Shown in pieces: positions 55,601 to 64,000 of a DNA stretch of 64,000 nt. Each line of letters opens with the position of its first letter. Position 1 is the first letter of the stretch. A program made the translations under genes and the position numbers. The notes beneath the pieces are model-generated. The model was not told where the DNA came from and searched no databases. It saw nothing but the letters and a program-made list of their open reading frames with translations. Source of the stretch: Rhypophila decipiens (Eukaryota > Ascomycota > Sordariomycetes > Sordariales > Naviculisporaceae); NCBI GenBank assembly GCA_033297075.1, contig MU858125.1, positions 1 to 64,000 on the forward strand, in the 5' to 3' direction.

Positions 55601-58243
55601 GGGACTGTTGGAGAGTTGTTGGTTGAGGGCGCGATTGTGGCGAGAGGATATCTTAACAACAAGGCCAAGACGGACGAGGTCTTTATTGAGGATCCTGCTT
55701 GGGCTGTTGCGCAGGATGGAGAGAAAAAAGGAAGGAGAATGTATCGGACTGGTGATCTCGCGTACTTCAGCACCAACGGGGACATCATGTTTGTCGGGAG
55801 GAAGGATGCGCAGGTCAAGGTCCGGGGCCAGAGGATGGAGCTCGGCGAGATCGAGACGCACCTGACGCTCAACAAGAATATCCAGCATGCTGTGGTCGCG
55901 TACCCCAAGGCTGGGCCTTGCAAGAAGCAGCTTGTGGGCCTTGTCTCGATTGTCAAGCTGGGCGCGACGACGAACTCGAGTGACGAGGTCATGTTGATGG
56001 ATGATGATATGATGGCGCAGGCGTCGACCGAGGTGGCCGATGTCACCAAGAAGCTGTCCGCCTTGGTGCCCTCGTACATGATTCCCGAGGTGTGGATTGT
56101 TGTGCAGAGCTTTCCTCTGTTGTTGTCAGGCAAGCTGAACAGGAAGAGAGTCGAGGGCTGGCTGACTGGCATGGACAAGGCCACGCATCAGAAGATCTGT
56201 GGCATGGGAGAGAGCATTCGCGTGCAGGCGCCGAGCTCCGAAGTCGAGAAGAAGATTCACGGGGTCTGGGTCGAGGTGCTCAAGATGCCTGCGGAAGAGA
56301 TCGGCATCACCCAAGAGTTCTCGACCCTCGGCGGCGACAGTATCCTGGCCATGCTGGTCGTCGGCAAGCTAAAGGCGCTGGGTTTTGCGACAGTCACCAT
56401 GACAGATGTTGCCAACGCCAAGACCATCTCTGCGCTTGCAGCCAGAATCGACCGGACCAACAGAGCCGGGAACCGCAACAGCATCATCCAGCTGACACCA
56501 CCAGCTCAGATCGAGGAAGAAACCATCGGCGAGCTTTTCGACCTGTCGCCAATCCAGCAATACTACGCCGGCGTCGCCCTCGGAAACGACTACCTCTCCA
56601 AGCAGACCAACAAGCGCTTCAACCACACCTTTTGCCTGACCGTCCGACGACCCCTGCCAGCATCAACCGTCAAAGCCGCGCTGGAAGCCTTGATAACGCG
56701 TCACTCGATGCTCCGCGCTCGATTCCAGCCCGACAAGACGGCCTCATGCGGCTGGAAGCAATACATCTCGTCCGACATCACCGGCTCCCTGCGCTTCGCA
56801 AGCTGGGAAGAAGCCTCGCTCGAGCAAGTCAAGCCCGTAGTCGAACAAGCCCGTCTCGGCCTCGACATTGAAAACGGTCCCCTCGTCTCAGTCGACCTCA
56901 TCACGGCCCCCAACTTCACCGAACAGCACCTCATGATCGTCGCGCACCATCTGGTCGTGGACCTCGTATCCTGGAACATCATACTCTCCGACCTGGAATC
57001 CTACATCGCCACCGGATCCTTTGTATCCTCACCCCCGGCTCCATTCTCAGCCTGGCTCAAAACCCAACAATCCCACGCAGCCCTCAACTTTACGCCCGAG
57101 AAATCTTTTCCCCTGCGTTCCCTCCCCCGACCGAATTTCTCATACTGGGACATGTCCTCCGCAACAAAGATCAACATCATCCGCGACGAGACAACCCACA
57201 CAATCACCCTCTCCGAGAAAGACACCTCCACCCTCCTCACAACAACCAACAGGCTCCACGGCGCAGAACCAATGGACATCCTAGTCTCCTCCCTCTCCCA
57301 CGCATTCAGCTACGTATTCCGCGACCGTCCCACACCCACAATCTTCCGATACGGCCACGGGCGCGAACAGCTCTCCCAAACCGGTCCAGACCCCTCAGGC
57401 ACAGTAGGCTGGTTCACCACCTTTTCCCCCTTGCACGTGTCCGTCCGCGGCCGAGACGGAAGTCTCTCTGTCCTCCAGCGCACCGTCGACCTACGACGCA
57501 AACTCCCCCACAACGGCCTCGCGTATTTCGCATCGCGATACTTCAACGCACAGGGCAAGAAAGCATTCGGCGGAGAACGGAGCGCACATAATCCGGACCT
57601 TATGGAGGTGACGGTGAATTACCTCGGCAACTCGGACAACCAAGCTCGCGGCGCACAACAATCTTCTGGGGAAGGGGAAGGTGAAGGTCCATTATTCGAC
57701 ATGTCCTCGGCCATCGAAAAGGGCCTGTCCAACGAAGGCCAAGAAGTCAAGGAATTCTCGCTCTTCAGCATCACAGCAGAAGTTCGCCAGGGCAGATTGG
57801 TCGTCAACTGCCAGTGGAATTCCAAAATGGACAAGCAGGATGCTATCCAAAAGTGGTGGTATGAGTATGAGAATGCGCTCCGGGATGTTGCCTATCAGGT
57901 GCGCAAGGCAGAGAGGGGCGGGCTCGCTCCTGCTGCGTTGCGAGTTCCTGGCCCCAAGATGACGACGCCTGCTCAGGGACAGACTGTCACGGTCGTGCCG
58001 CCCGAGAGGAGCAACAGACGTCCGTCGATTTCTGTTACTGCCCCGCCTGCGGAGGCTAGTTCGTCAATGCCGGTTGTTGCGAACAGGAAGCAAAAGAGAC
58101 AGATGGGAGGACATCAGCGACTGCCGTCGTTTAGCTTTTCCGAGTTTGAAGATGGGACCCGGCCGTCCTCGTTTGAGAGGCAGATGGGCCAGGTCGGCGT
58201 TGTCGGTGGGAGTGGCAATGGAGATGGATGGGAATTTCTTTGA
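43249..58243 (+). CDS. four-module nonribosomal peptide synthetase with terminal epimerase-like domain (~4945 aa)
   Basis: Exons 43249-49822, 49873-52398 and 52506-58243; introns are 50 nt (GTATGT/CAG) and 107 nt (GTAAGT/CAG), both inside conserved motifs (PLQ-EGL and LELG-EIE), so one protein is certain. Domains by approximate residue: 1-280, the C-terminal half of a condensation fold without HHxxxDG; A1 (core FTSGSTGKPKG ~448); T1 (LGGDSV ~885); C1 (HHAITDG ~1095); A2 (~1575); T2 (~2018); C2 (HHALYDG ~2303); A3 (~2762); T3 (~3198); C3 (HHSVYDG ~3407); A4 (~3884); T4 (~4308); E-like (HHLVVDLVSW ~4513, YGHGRE ~4648); then ~110 low-complexity residues. All four T domains keep the phosphopantetheine serine. 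Hand-read substrate codes, approximate: A1 DVSVVIASRK, A2 DVEDVGTIQK, A3 DAADVGGVVK, A4 DVMFIGGIAK. No thioesterase, reductase or cyclising C domain is seen. A four-residue product is predicted. Confidence 0.93.
46660..46698 (+). repeat. (AAC)13 microsatellite coding poly-Asn
   Basis: Thirteen uninterrupted AAC codons encode thirteen asparagines within the C1 domain of the NRPS, after the HHxxxDG half and before the DGAMEYWRQTF segment. The position corresponds to a loop between the two halves of a condensation domain. Confidence 0.95.
49823..49872 (+). other. NRPS intron 1
   Basis: GTATGT donor, CTAG/CTAA-type branch region and CAG acceptor. It splits the C2 motif TPLQ-EGL in phase 1. Reading through gives a stop after PLQGMSTSDP. 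Confidence 0.93.
52399..52505 (+). other. NRPS intron 2
   Basis: GTAAGT donor and ACAG acceptor. It splits the A3 motif GQRLELG-EIET in phase 1, and a stop follows the donor if it is not spliced. Confidence 0.93.
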
Positions 58244-60462
58244 TGTGACGCTCTTTGATCCTTTTTTTTTTGGTTTTTGTTTGTCATGCTTGGTTAACAC
58301 GGTTGTTTTTGGTGGGCTTTGGATATTTTCGCGGTGGAGGTTATCTTGTCGGTACGGAGTTTTGGATTCGGTTTTTGTTCGGTACAGATTTTCTTTGCAA
58401 CTTTAGTGCGCCCGGTAGCTTCATGTTGCTGCTCTGGACCTTTGTTTAGCAATTATTTGTGAATAGACCCCAATGAGCTTTTACATCAGTTCTCTCATCG
58501 TAAACAAACCCATTGTGTTCTTATCTCGCTCTGTATTGAACTAGGGCAGGGGGCTATGCCCTATAACCAGATCCTTTTCGTTGTTTTTAGCGGCTGCCAC
58601 CCCGTAGCACCCAACTCTACCTTAGCGGAAAATGCGCCTCAACTATAACGCCGCTCAAGGGGTGCTATACAAATTCTACATATACAGTACTGTTGGTTGC
58701 AATTTAATGTAAAGACGTCTGAAGTGGTGAAGTCACGGACCCAGATCACGTTGCACGAGGCCTACTGCTGCGGCAGGCTGTTATGCGTTGTGATCAGGTC
58801 TGTTGTTCTTGCTTTTTCTATCTCGGTTCTCTGGCCTCGCCAGAGAGCCTCTTATAGTTGTGAATGGTGGCAAGCCATTACGTGTCAGTTTACGCGGCTG
58901 TGGCAACTTATTACAAATACATGGTTCTGGCCACTGCCAGAACCTTCGCTTACAGCGTTTGATCCAACAAGTACTTCTATCAATTACAGCACTCCTTTCA
59001 GCACTATACCCTCTACCCAACTACTATCAATTGTAAACTAGGAATAACCTCAGTCCTCAATTTAAGCACTTCGCAACTTCTACTATTAGTTAAATAGTAA
59101 ATAGTCTTCTGTAGTTCAGTAGTCAATTGTTACAACCTGACACCTGGGTAGGTACAGACTGCAAGGCAGGACGCCTAACGGGGGTTGACAGTTGGAAAGG
59201 AGGTTGTACGCGGTAAGTACTGCAAGTACTGTCACTGATCAGGTTGCTCTAACTAAGAGCTTGTAAACTTGAACAAGATAGTAGACAATGAACTTTATTG
59301 CTTGCGTGAGGAGTCCAAGAACCCTCGGACGGAAGGTGCTGCGCACCTTCCTACTATATAGGAGACTGTGAGGCTGTAATGACTGTGTACCTATGTACTG
59401 GACCCGTGGACCCGTCGTTACTTCCCTGGGTCCCCGGGTCCATGGACCCGTTTAATTCAGGACCCATTCCCGGGTCCTCCTTCCCCTGGGTCCACGGTGA
59501 TTGGCCGATCCTTCCCCTGCCTTATTGGCTGCGACAGGTGGGGCATTTCGCCGCCTGAGGCACTCATGCCTGACGCACGGCGTCAGGTCATGACAGAGTG
59601 CGACCTAGGAAATGGGGTTGTACTACTATTTTGATCGCTTTTTACTAGTTAGTCTATTGAGAGGGACACCGAAAAGGCCTGTACCGGCCACTGTGGCCAC
59701 TGTAGTTGCTAGAAATTCACTGTAAGCCCCTACAAGTATCTGTGAGGATTGCCTCTCCTACCAGGCTTATTCTGATTTTAAACTTTTAAACCCAGCAAGA
59801 CTTGCTGTAAGGCTTATAGCAGAGGGTCTTCTCCCGCTAAGGTAGTCAGGAGGAGCAAGGACTTCTGGGGTCTTTTACTCCTCAACACACTCTTTTTGTT
59901 AGAACAATTCGACAGATTACCCCCAAGCTCCTGAATTAACCTCACGACGATTCGTACCGGCAGCCACTGTGACCATGGCGATGCCTTCTTTTTAGTTGGT
60001 TTGGTTGGCTTTGGTCCTCGCAGTGCGTTCTGCTCGTCTTTAGTATAATCATGTTAATCCTCGACAGTATGACTTCCCGCCTCAATATTGAGAAAGGAAC
60101 TTGTTTATTTTACCTCTCATGGGAAACGTAAATTGGGCACTCAGAGCCTATTCCCAAACCATCTAAATATGAGCAATCTCCGCGAACTTGCATAATCTCT
60201 TGGAATCGTGATAGGCCAGATACTAGTAAAGGTCCATTGAAACTGACTAGCCTTGAAGGGAAGCCAAGCTCAGCCATCCTCTTGGCGAATATTGGCAGCT
60301 GAAAGATCCCTGTCTAGAATGATGGTGAGGCTCTGCTCGTGAGCCTTGGGGTTCAACGACCTGTCTTCGTTGTCGTCGTTCGCCCGGGGGTACATATCTC
60401 TCCTCGCTCTGTTCCGCCAATACTCGTACAAAAGTGCTTGCACCGGAAAGCTGAGAAGAACG
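58244..60462. other. repeat-like non-coding stretch downstream of the NRPS
   Basis: No gene is supported. The part from about 58560 changes character: short ORFs with many stops, a perfect hairpin AAGGTGC-TGC-GCACCTT at 59333-59349, and a GGACCC/GGGTCC-rich block. The composition suggests a degenerate transposable element or solo LTR, but no terminal repeats or target duplications could be fixed. Confidence 0.4.
59400..59493. repeat. cluster of GGACCC/GGGTCC hexamers
   Basis: Four GGACCC and four GGGTCC occur within 94 bases, so the two orientations can pair with each other in single-stranded DNA or RNA. No protein-coding explanation was found. Confidence 0.7.
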
Positions 60463-62070
60463 ATGGGTCGCCACGGAGCCCTGTTCCAATCCATCCAGCC
60501 CATGAACACCCCCTTATCCTTCCCAACCTGCAAAGTCCACAAACCAACACTCCTCTCCCAGTTCGATCCCCTTCTCTTTCTAGGCGGCTCGGTCGCCATA
60601 GCTGTGGGCGTGAAATGGCTCGTCTTCGACCCAGCCCTCCCTCTCACCAGCCGGACTGAAAACTCCCTTGTCGAGCGCGACCAGTTTATTCCCCTCTTGA
60701 CATTCGGTATCGCCTCCGCCATCGCTTGGACTTGCGCATCGTGCGCCATTTTTCGTGTCGCGTCCCTCGAGACTACCCATCGCTTGTCGAGCTCGAAAGG
60801 TGTTCGTCCTGCCGATCTGCCCAATATGTTGGAGCTCGTCAAATTTCCGCCGACCTTGTCTTGGCTGGGCTGGCGCGCCAAGATGTGGACTTCTTCTCTT
60901 TATGCGATCTTGTGTTTGGGGTTATATGTCTCTGTCGGTGTGACATACCGGCTGGCCTCGAAGGACGTTGTTCAAATTGATGAAGGAGTGCGGACGGTTA
61001 ATCCGCTGATTAGCTTGACTGACGATGTCTTGTCCGTGTATAACAGGTTGTTGGTGGACGGGAGTACCGCGCCGCAATGGGTTGCGCCGTCGCTGATGTC
61101 GTTGTTGGATGAGAACGCGATCAAGGGAGCGGATGGGTGGACGGTGCAGACAGGTTGGCACGGGCACACTACGGCAGCGCAGATCGGAGAGCGCTCCCGG
61201 GGCTGGATGCTGGGGTATCATGTCGTCGGGCTGACGAGGAACGTCTCTGGGGAACCGTGGCGCATGTTTAGGGAGTACCCAGATGGCGTCGAGATATTCA
61301 ACACCAAGTATGGTGAGCTGACGGTGGAGAAGCACCTGGATTGCGGATCGCTGCTGGTGATGAATACCGAGGCCGACCGACACTACTGGGTTGGGCTCGG
61401 ATTGGCCAGATTGAATGTGACGTTTCAGTGGTCGAAACAGATGACAAACTACTCGATTGTTGAGGGCGAGCTCCTGCTGAATGGGGTCGACGACTGCCCA
61501 TTGCCCTTGGATACAACCGTGTACGATGCCCTGATTGAGCGAGTCCACGGGACTGGTATTTATGGTGGGACGAGCGGGCTTAGTATCCAGATGGATCTCA
61601 ACTTCAACGACATGCTGATCGACCTGTCGGAGCCAGCTAGTAATAGAGTAGAAATGGCCAGGTTCTACTGCCGCAACCTGCAGTCGAAGCGGCCATTGTA
61701 CGCCCTCCTTTTGGCAGAGGTCATGCGCAATCCCGCTGACCTTGTGCTCGAACCGGACCTAGGAAGACTGATAGAGCTGGACGTGCTCTGGGACGAAAGG
61801 CCCTCCGATAGAAGCTCCACTGGTAGCTCCACTGGTACCGACCGATTATTTCACTTCGCGAGGTACGATGTCTTTACCCAGTATGTATTTCGAGACGTGC
61901 AGATTCTGTGTTCGGCCTTGTTGATTGGCTGGGGCGCGTTGCTGTTGGTCATGGCCTGGCCGTACCGGGGGATCATCATTACGGGAAGGATGGAGCAGTA
62001 CATGAAGTTTGCGGCAGATCTGGGTACGGAGGAGGAGATAATAGCGATGGTAATACGGTATGGATTTTGA
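60463..62070 (+). CDS. polytopic membrane protein of unknown function (about 535 aa)
   Basis: A single open frame; the first ATG is at 60463, a second at 60502 (522 aa). Hydrophobic segments LLFLGGSVAIAVGVKWLVF, IPLLTFGIASAIAWTCASCAIF and WTSSLYAILCLGLYVSVGVTY lie in the first third, and ILCSALLIGWGALLLVMAWPY near the C-terminus. The large hydrophilic part between has several N-glycosylation sequons (NVSG, NVTF, NYSI) and Cys residues, so it is probably extracytoplasmic. The topology resembles the 754-residue membrane protein at 9069-11386: helices at the N-terminus, a large loop, then one helix near the end. They are not obviously related in sequence. Overlapping ORFs on the minus strand have no comparable pattern. 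The function is not recognised, and there is no evident link to the NRPS beyond proximity. Confidence 0.65.
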   Translation: MGRHGALFQSIQPMNTPLSFPTCKVHKPTLLSQFDPLLFLGGSVAIAVGVKWLVFDPALPLTSRTENSLVERDQFIPLLTFGIASAIAWTCASCAIFRVASLETTHRLSSSKGVRPADLPNMLELVKFPPTLSWLGWRAKMWTSSLYAILCLGLYVSVGVTYRLASKDVVQIDEGVRTVNPLISLTDDVLSVYNRLLVDGSTAPQWVAPSLMSLLDENAIKGADGWTVQTGWHGHTTAAQIGERSRGWMLGYHVVGLTRNVSGEPWRMFREYPDGVEIFNTKYGELTVEKHLDCGSLLVMNTEADRHYWVGLGLARLNVTFQWSKQMTNYSIVEGELLLNGVDDCPLPLDTTVYDALIERVHGTGIYGGTSGLSIQMDLNFNDMLIDLSEPASNRVEMARFYCRNLQSKRPLYALLLAEVMRNPADLVLEPDLGRLIELDVLWDERPSDRSSTGSSTGTDRLFHFARYDVFTQYVFRDVQILCSALLIGWGALLLVMAWPYRGIIITGRMEQYMKFAADLGTEEEIIAMVIRYGF

Positions 62071-62702
62071 AAAAGTACGGGGATGGGAGCGGAGGATTGC
62101 TACTTGTTGCAGCGAAAGGGGGAAATGGTGGTCTGTGAGGCCTTTGTGGCTGTAACTTGTTGCAAGGGGCAAAATTCAGGCGTGTTCCTCGATGGGGGGC
62201 ATAGTAATAATAGCTAGGCAAGGAAAGTCAAAGAATTGGAATGGCCGTGTTGGCTGCTCAAGAGATTGTATTCAACGTCAACAAACGTAGGATCTGGCTA
62301 CCGTAGCCCTGTGGCATACAGTAACTGGTGATCTTTGTGTTCAATTGAGTCTGTCTAAAAACATCGTAGGATACAGGAATTCGAGCCGTATAAGTAGATC
62401 AACGTGGTCACGGAAATCCGACTGCCCAGTCAGACTGTTCGGTATACCGAACAGTCCGTTGGGGGCCCGGTATGGAGCCGCCGCGACTACCTACGGAATC
62501 GCCAGATCTAGTTCGTACGCCGGCTTATTGGCTTACTGATCCAACAGTTCCATTTAAGTGCACCACCTAGTGGCTCTCTCTTTTCTCCCCCTTTCTCCCT
62601 TGACACACGATATCTAACAAGAGAATCCAACCCACACTTCAATCCCTCCCTGCGACCTACCCACCTTACTTCCTTACCGAACTATTCAACGCCGTAATCA
62701 CA
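62071..62702. other. intergenic, no gene seen
   Basis: This holds the promoter of the small two-exon gene. A short palindromic CTGTTCGGTATACCGAACAG is present near 62437-62456; its role is unknown. Confidence 0.4.
62437..62456. repeat. 20-base perfect inverted repeat
   Basis: CTGTTCGGTATACCGAACAG is its own reverse complement, about 250 bases upstream of the gene at 62703. It could be a dimeric-regulator site or a chance palindrome. Confidence 0.55.
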
Positions 62703-63250
62703 ATGACCGGCGCCGGACTCGCTTCCAGCAAGGAGCAGCAAAGCGCACTAGCGGTCCCAGAATTCACCAACGAGTACTTTCTCGCCCGGGCCGCTGAGGT
62801 GCAAGACCAACTGCGCCAGCAAAACCCAGACTTGCAGGCTTCCGACGTGGACCTGAAGCTCTCGTCCGGATGGTGGCAGCCCATGTTTGACCTCTCGACA
62901 TTGGTAGATGTAAGCCTTGTTACCTTCTCCTCCATGCTATCTTCCTCTTTATCCCTTTTCCTGCCCGCAAGAATTTACGCGGTCCCCAATTAAACAATCG
63001 GCAGGAATCCCTCCCCAAAGACGTTAACGACAAGCTCCAGGCCGCATGCAAAGACTTCGTCGTTGCCAACTACTCCCGTGAGGCGCTGAGCAAGTTTTCC
63101 TCCGAGGCCAGGGCTCTCCTCGCCGGCCATGACGAGGCGCTGCGGCTGTTTGAAAGCACCGTCCTGAAGAATCCTGGTGTTTGGGACAAGATGCATGAGC
63201 ATACTATTGCGAAGCAAGAGAAGAGGGATGCTGCTACAAAGGGGGAATGA
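62703..63250 (+). CDS. hypothetical protein, two exons, 150 aa
   Basis: Exons 62703-62909 and 63005-63250 are separated by a 95-nt intron (GTAAGC/CAG) and give 150 residues. The product is soluble, mainly helical and charged, with no signal peptide, membrane helix or cysteine pattern. Segments LSSGWWQPMF, KLQAACKDFVVANYS and LAGHDEALRLFESTVL look like conserved helices, and the tail is Lys/Glu-rich. The splice is supported by frame continuity (LVD-ESLPKDV) and by a protein-like second exon ending at a natural stop. No family was recognised. Confidence 0.68.
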
Positions 63251-64000
63251 ATTTCCACACGGCGGTGGTGCTGCTGTATTCGCAGACAACGGTGTATCAA
63301 ACAATGGCTCGTTTGGCATCTTACAAGAACTAATTATATGCAAAAAGTACATAACAAGACCCTTTACTACCAGGGATATCTCACCCAAGACCGTGGCGAA
63401 GAGAAGAGGGATAACAAAGATTCCAGAAAGAAAGAAACAAACCTCAGAGCTGGCACCTGCCCTCACATCAACTACCAGGCTACCTTGAACTCCAGATCCT
63501 CCTATTCCCTGCTCTCAAAATCGATCCATTCTCAAACACCGTTAGTCACCTTCTGCAACACATCCACCGTCCCCAGATAAAAGCCCCATCGGCGACGACT
63601 CATCTGTCGTGCTATTCGCATAGATAATTCCGGCAAACTCCTCCTTCCCCCGTTGTCCTCCCGTCACAGCTATGCTAATTTTCTTCACCTGCGACGGTTA
63701 GGGTGCCTTGTAATTGTATTATCCCAAACGTATCCCCGTCCTCTGTGTCTCGGCGGTTGGATTGGATACCCCGCGTTGTGTGCGCCGTTTATAACGCGGA
63801 GTATTAAATCAGCTCTCAGTATACTACACTACTTGTAGACTATTCTTTATAGATAAATACCAAGTTTAATTCTTACATTATTCTCTTATACTCCAGCTCT
63901 CTAGTAAGTGATTTATCTCTTTATTTTTACCTCTTTCCTTTCTAACTTTGTCATCCATCGTGACTGCCTTGAAGCTCCGGTCGCCGGAGGCAGGAGGGCA
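63251..64000. other. right-edge stretch, no gene seen
   Basis: No supportable ORF. The last ~200 bases are AT-rich with runs of short stops and could be the start of a degenerate repeat that continues outside the window. Confidence 0.35.

Noticed and set aside
60270..60881. 203-codon minus-strand ORF opposite the membrane protein
   Set aside because: The plus strand has membrane helices and a natural stop; the minus frame has neither a domain nor a context.
1..64000. CRISPR arrays, bacterial operons, ribosome binding sites or phage genes
   Set aside because: The DNA is eukaryotic (spliced genes, pol III tRNA boxes); no regularly spaced repeats or prokaryotic signals were seen.

Overview
The window is nuclear DNA of a filamentous ascomycete (Pezizomycotina). 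The evidence is short GT-AG introns of about 50-110 nt, a CON-6 conidiation gene, a HET-domain gene, a rhodopsin-like fungal membrane protein, a large fungal-type nonribosomal peptide synthetase (NRPS) and AT-rich decayed gene remnants resembling RIP damage. The species cannot be named from sequence alone; the gene content fits a Sordariomycete-like fungus.

Layout, left to right. 0-8 kb: the left edge cuts a minus-strand coiled-coil ORF resembling the first ORF of fungal LINE retrotransposons. A HET/ankyrin gene with two apparent frameshifts follows, then a decayed fragment of an NmrA-like gene, a spliced small secreted cysteine-containing protein, a tRNA-like relic and an intact three-exon NmrA-like reductase. 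8-19.5 kb: a broken small ORF, a 754-residue membrane protein, a decayed phosphotransferase-like (APH) pseudogene, a secreted Thr-rich protein with a cysteine-containing C-terminus, a short-chain dehydrogenase, tRNA-Glu(CTC) and a dienelactone hydrolase. 19.5-25.5 kb: about 6 kb with no supportable gene. 25.5-30.5 kb: an ammonium permease, CON-6 and a seven-exon rhodopsin-like membrane protein.

31.7-58.2 kb looks like a secondary-metabolite locus: a 3-beta-HSD/ERG26-like dehydrogenase, a frameshifted cytochrome P450, a membrane-anchored thioesterase-like protein, a DHA14-type MFS transporter with an unusually long N-terminal extension, and, divergent from it across a 1.4-kb intergenic region, a four-module NRPS of about 4945 residues in three exons. 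The NRPS order is partial C-A-T-C-A-T-C-A-T-C-A-T-E-like. It has no recognisable thioesterase, reductase or cyclising C domain, and the terminal epimerase-like domain appears to lack its usual catalytic glutamate. The inferred division of work is that the NRPS assembles a four-residue peptide, the MFS protein exports it, and the thioesterase-like protein, P450 and dehydrogenase are possible tailoring or release factors; membership of the last three is inferred from proximity only. 58.2-64 kb: a repeat-like non-coding region with a GGACCC/GGGTCC-rich tract, a polytopic membrane protein of unknown function and a small two-exon gene.

Exon boundaries were read by hand from GT/AG signals, frame continuity and family resemblance. 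No searches were run, so family names rest on motif recognition.
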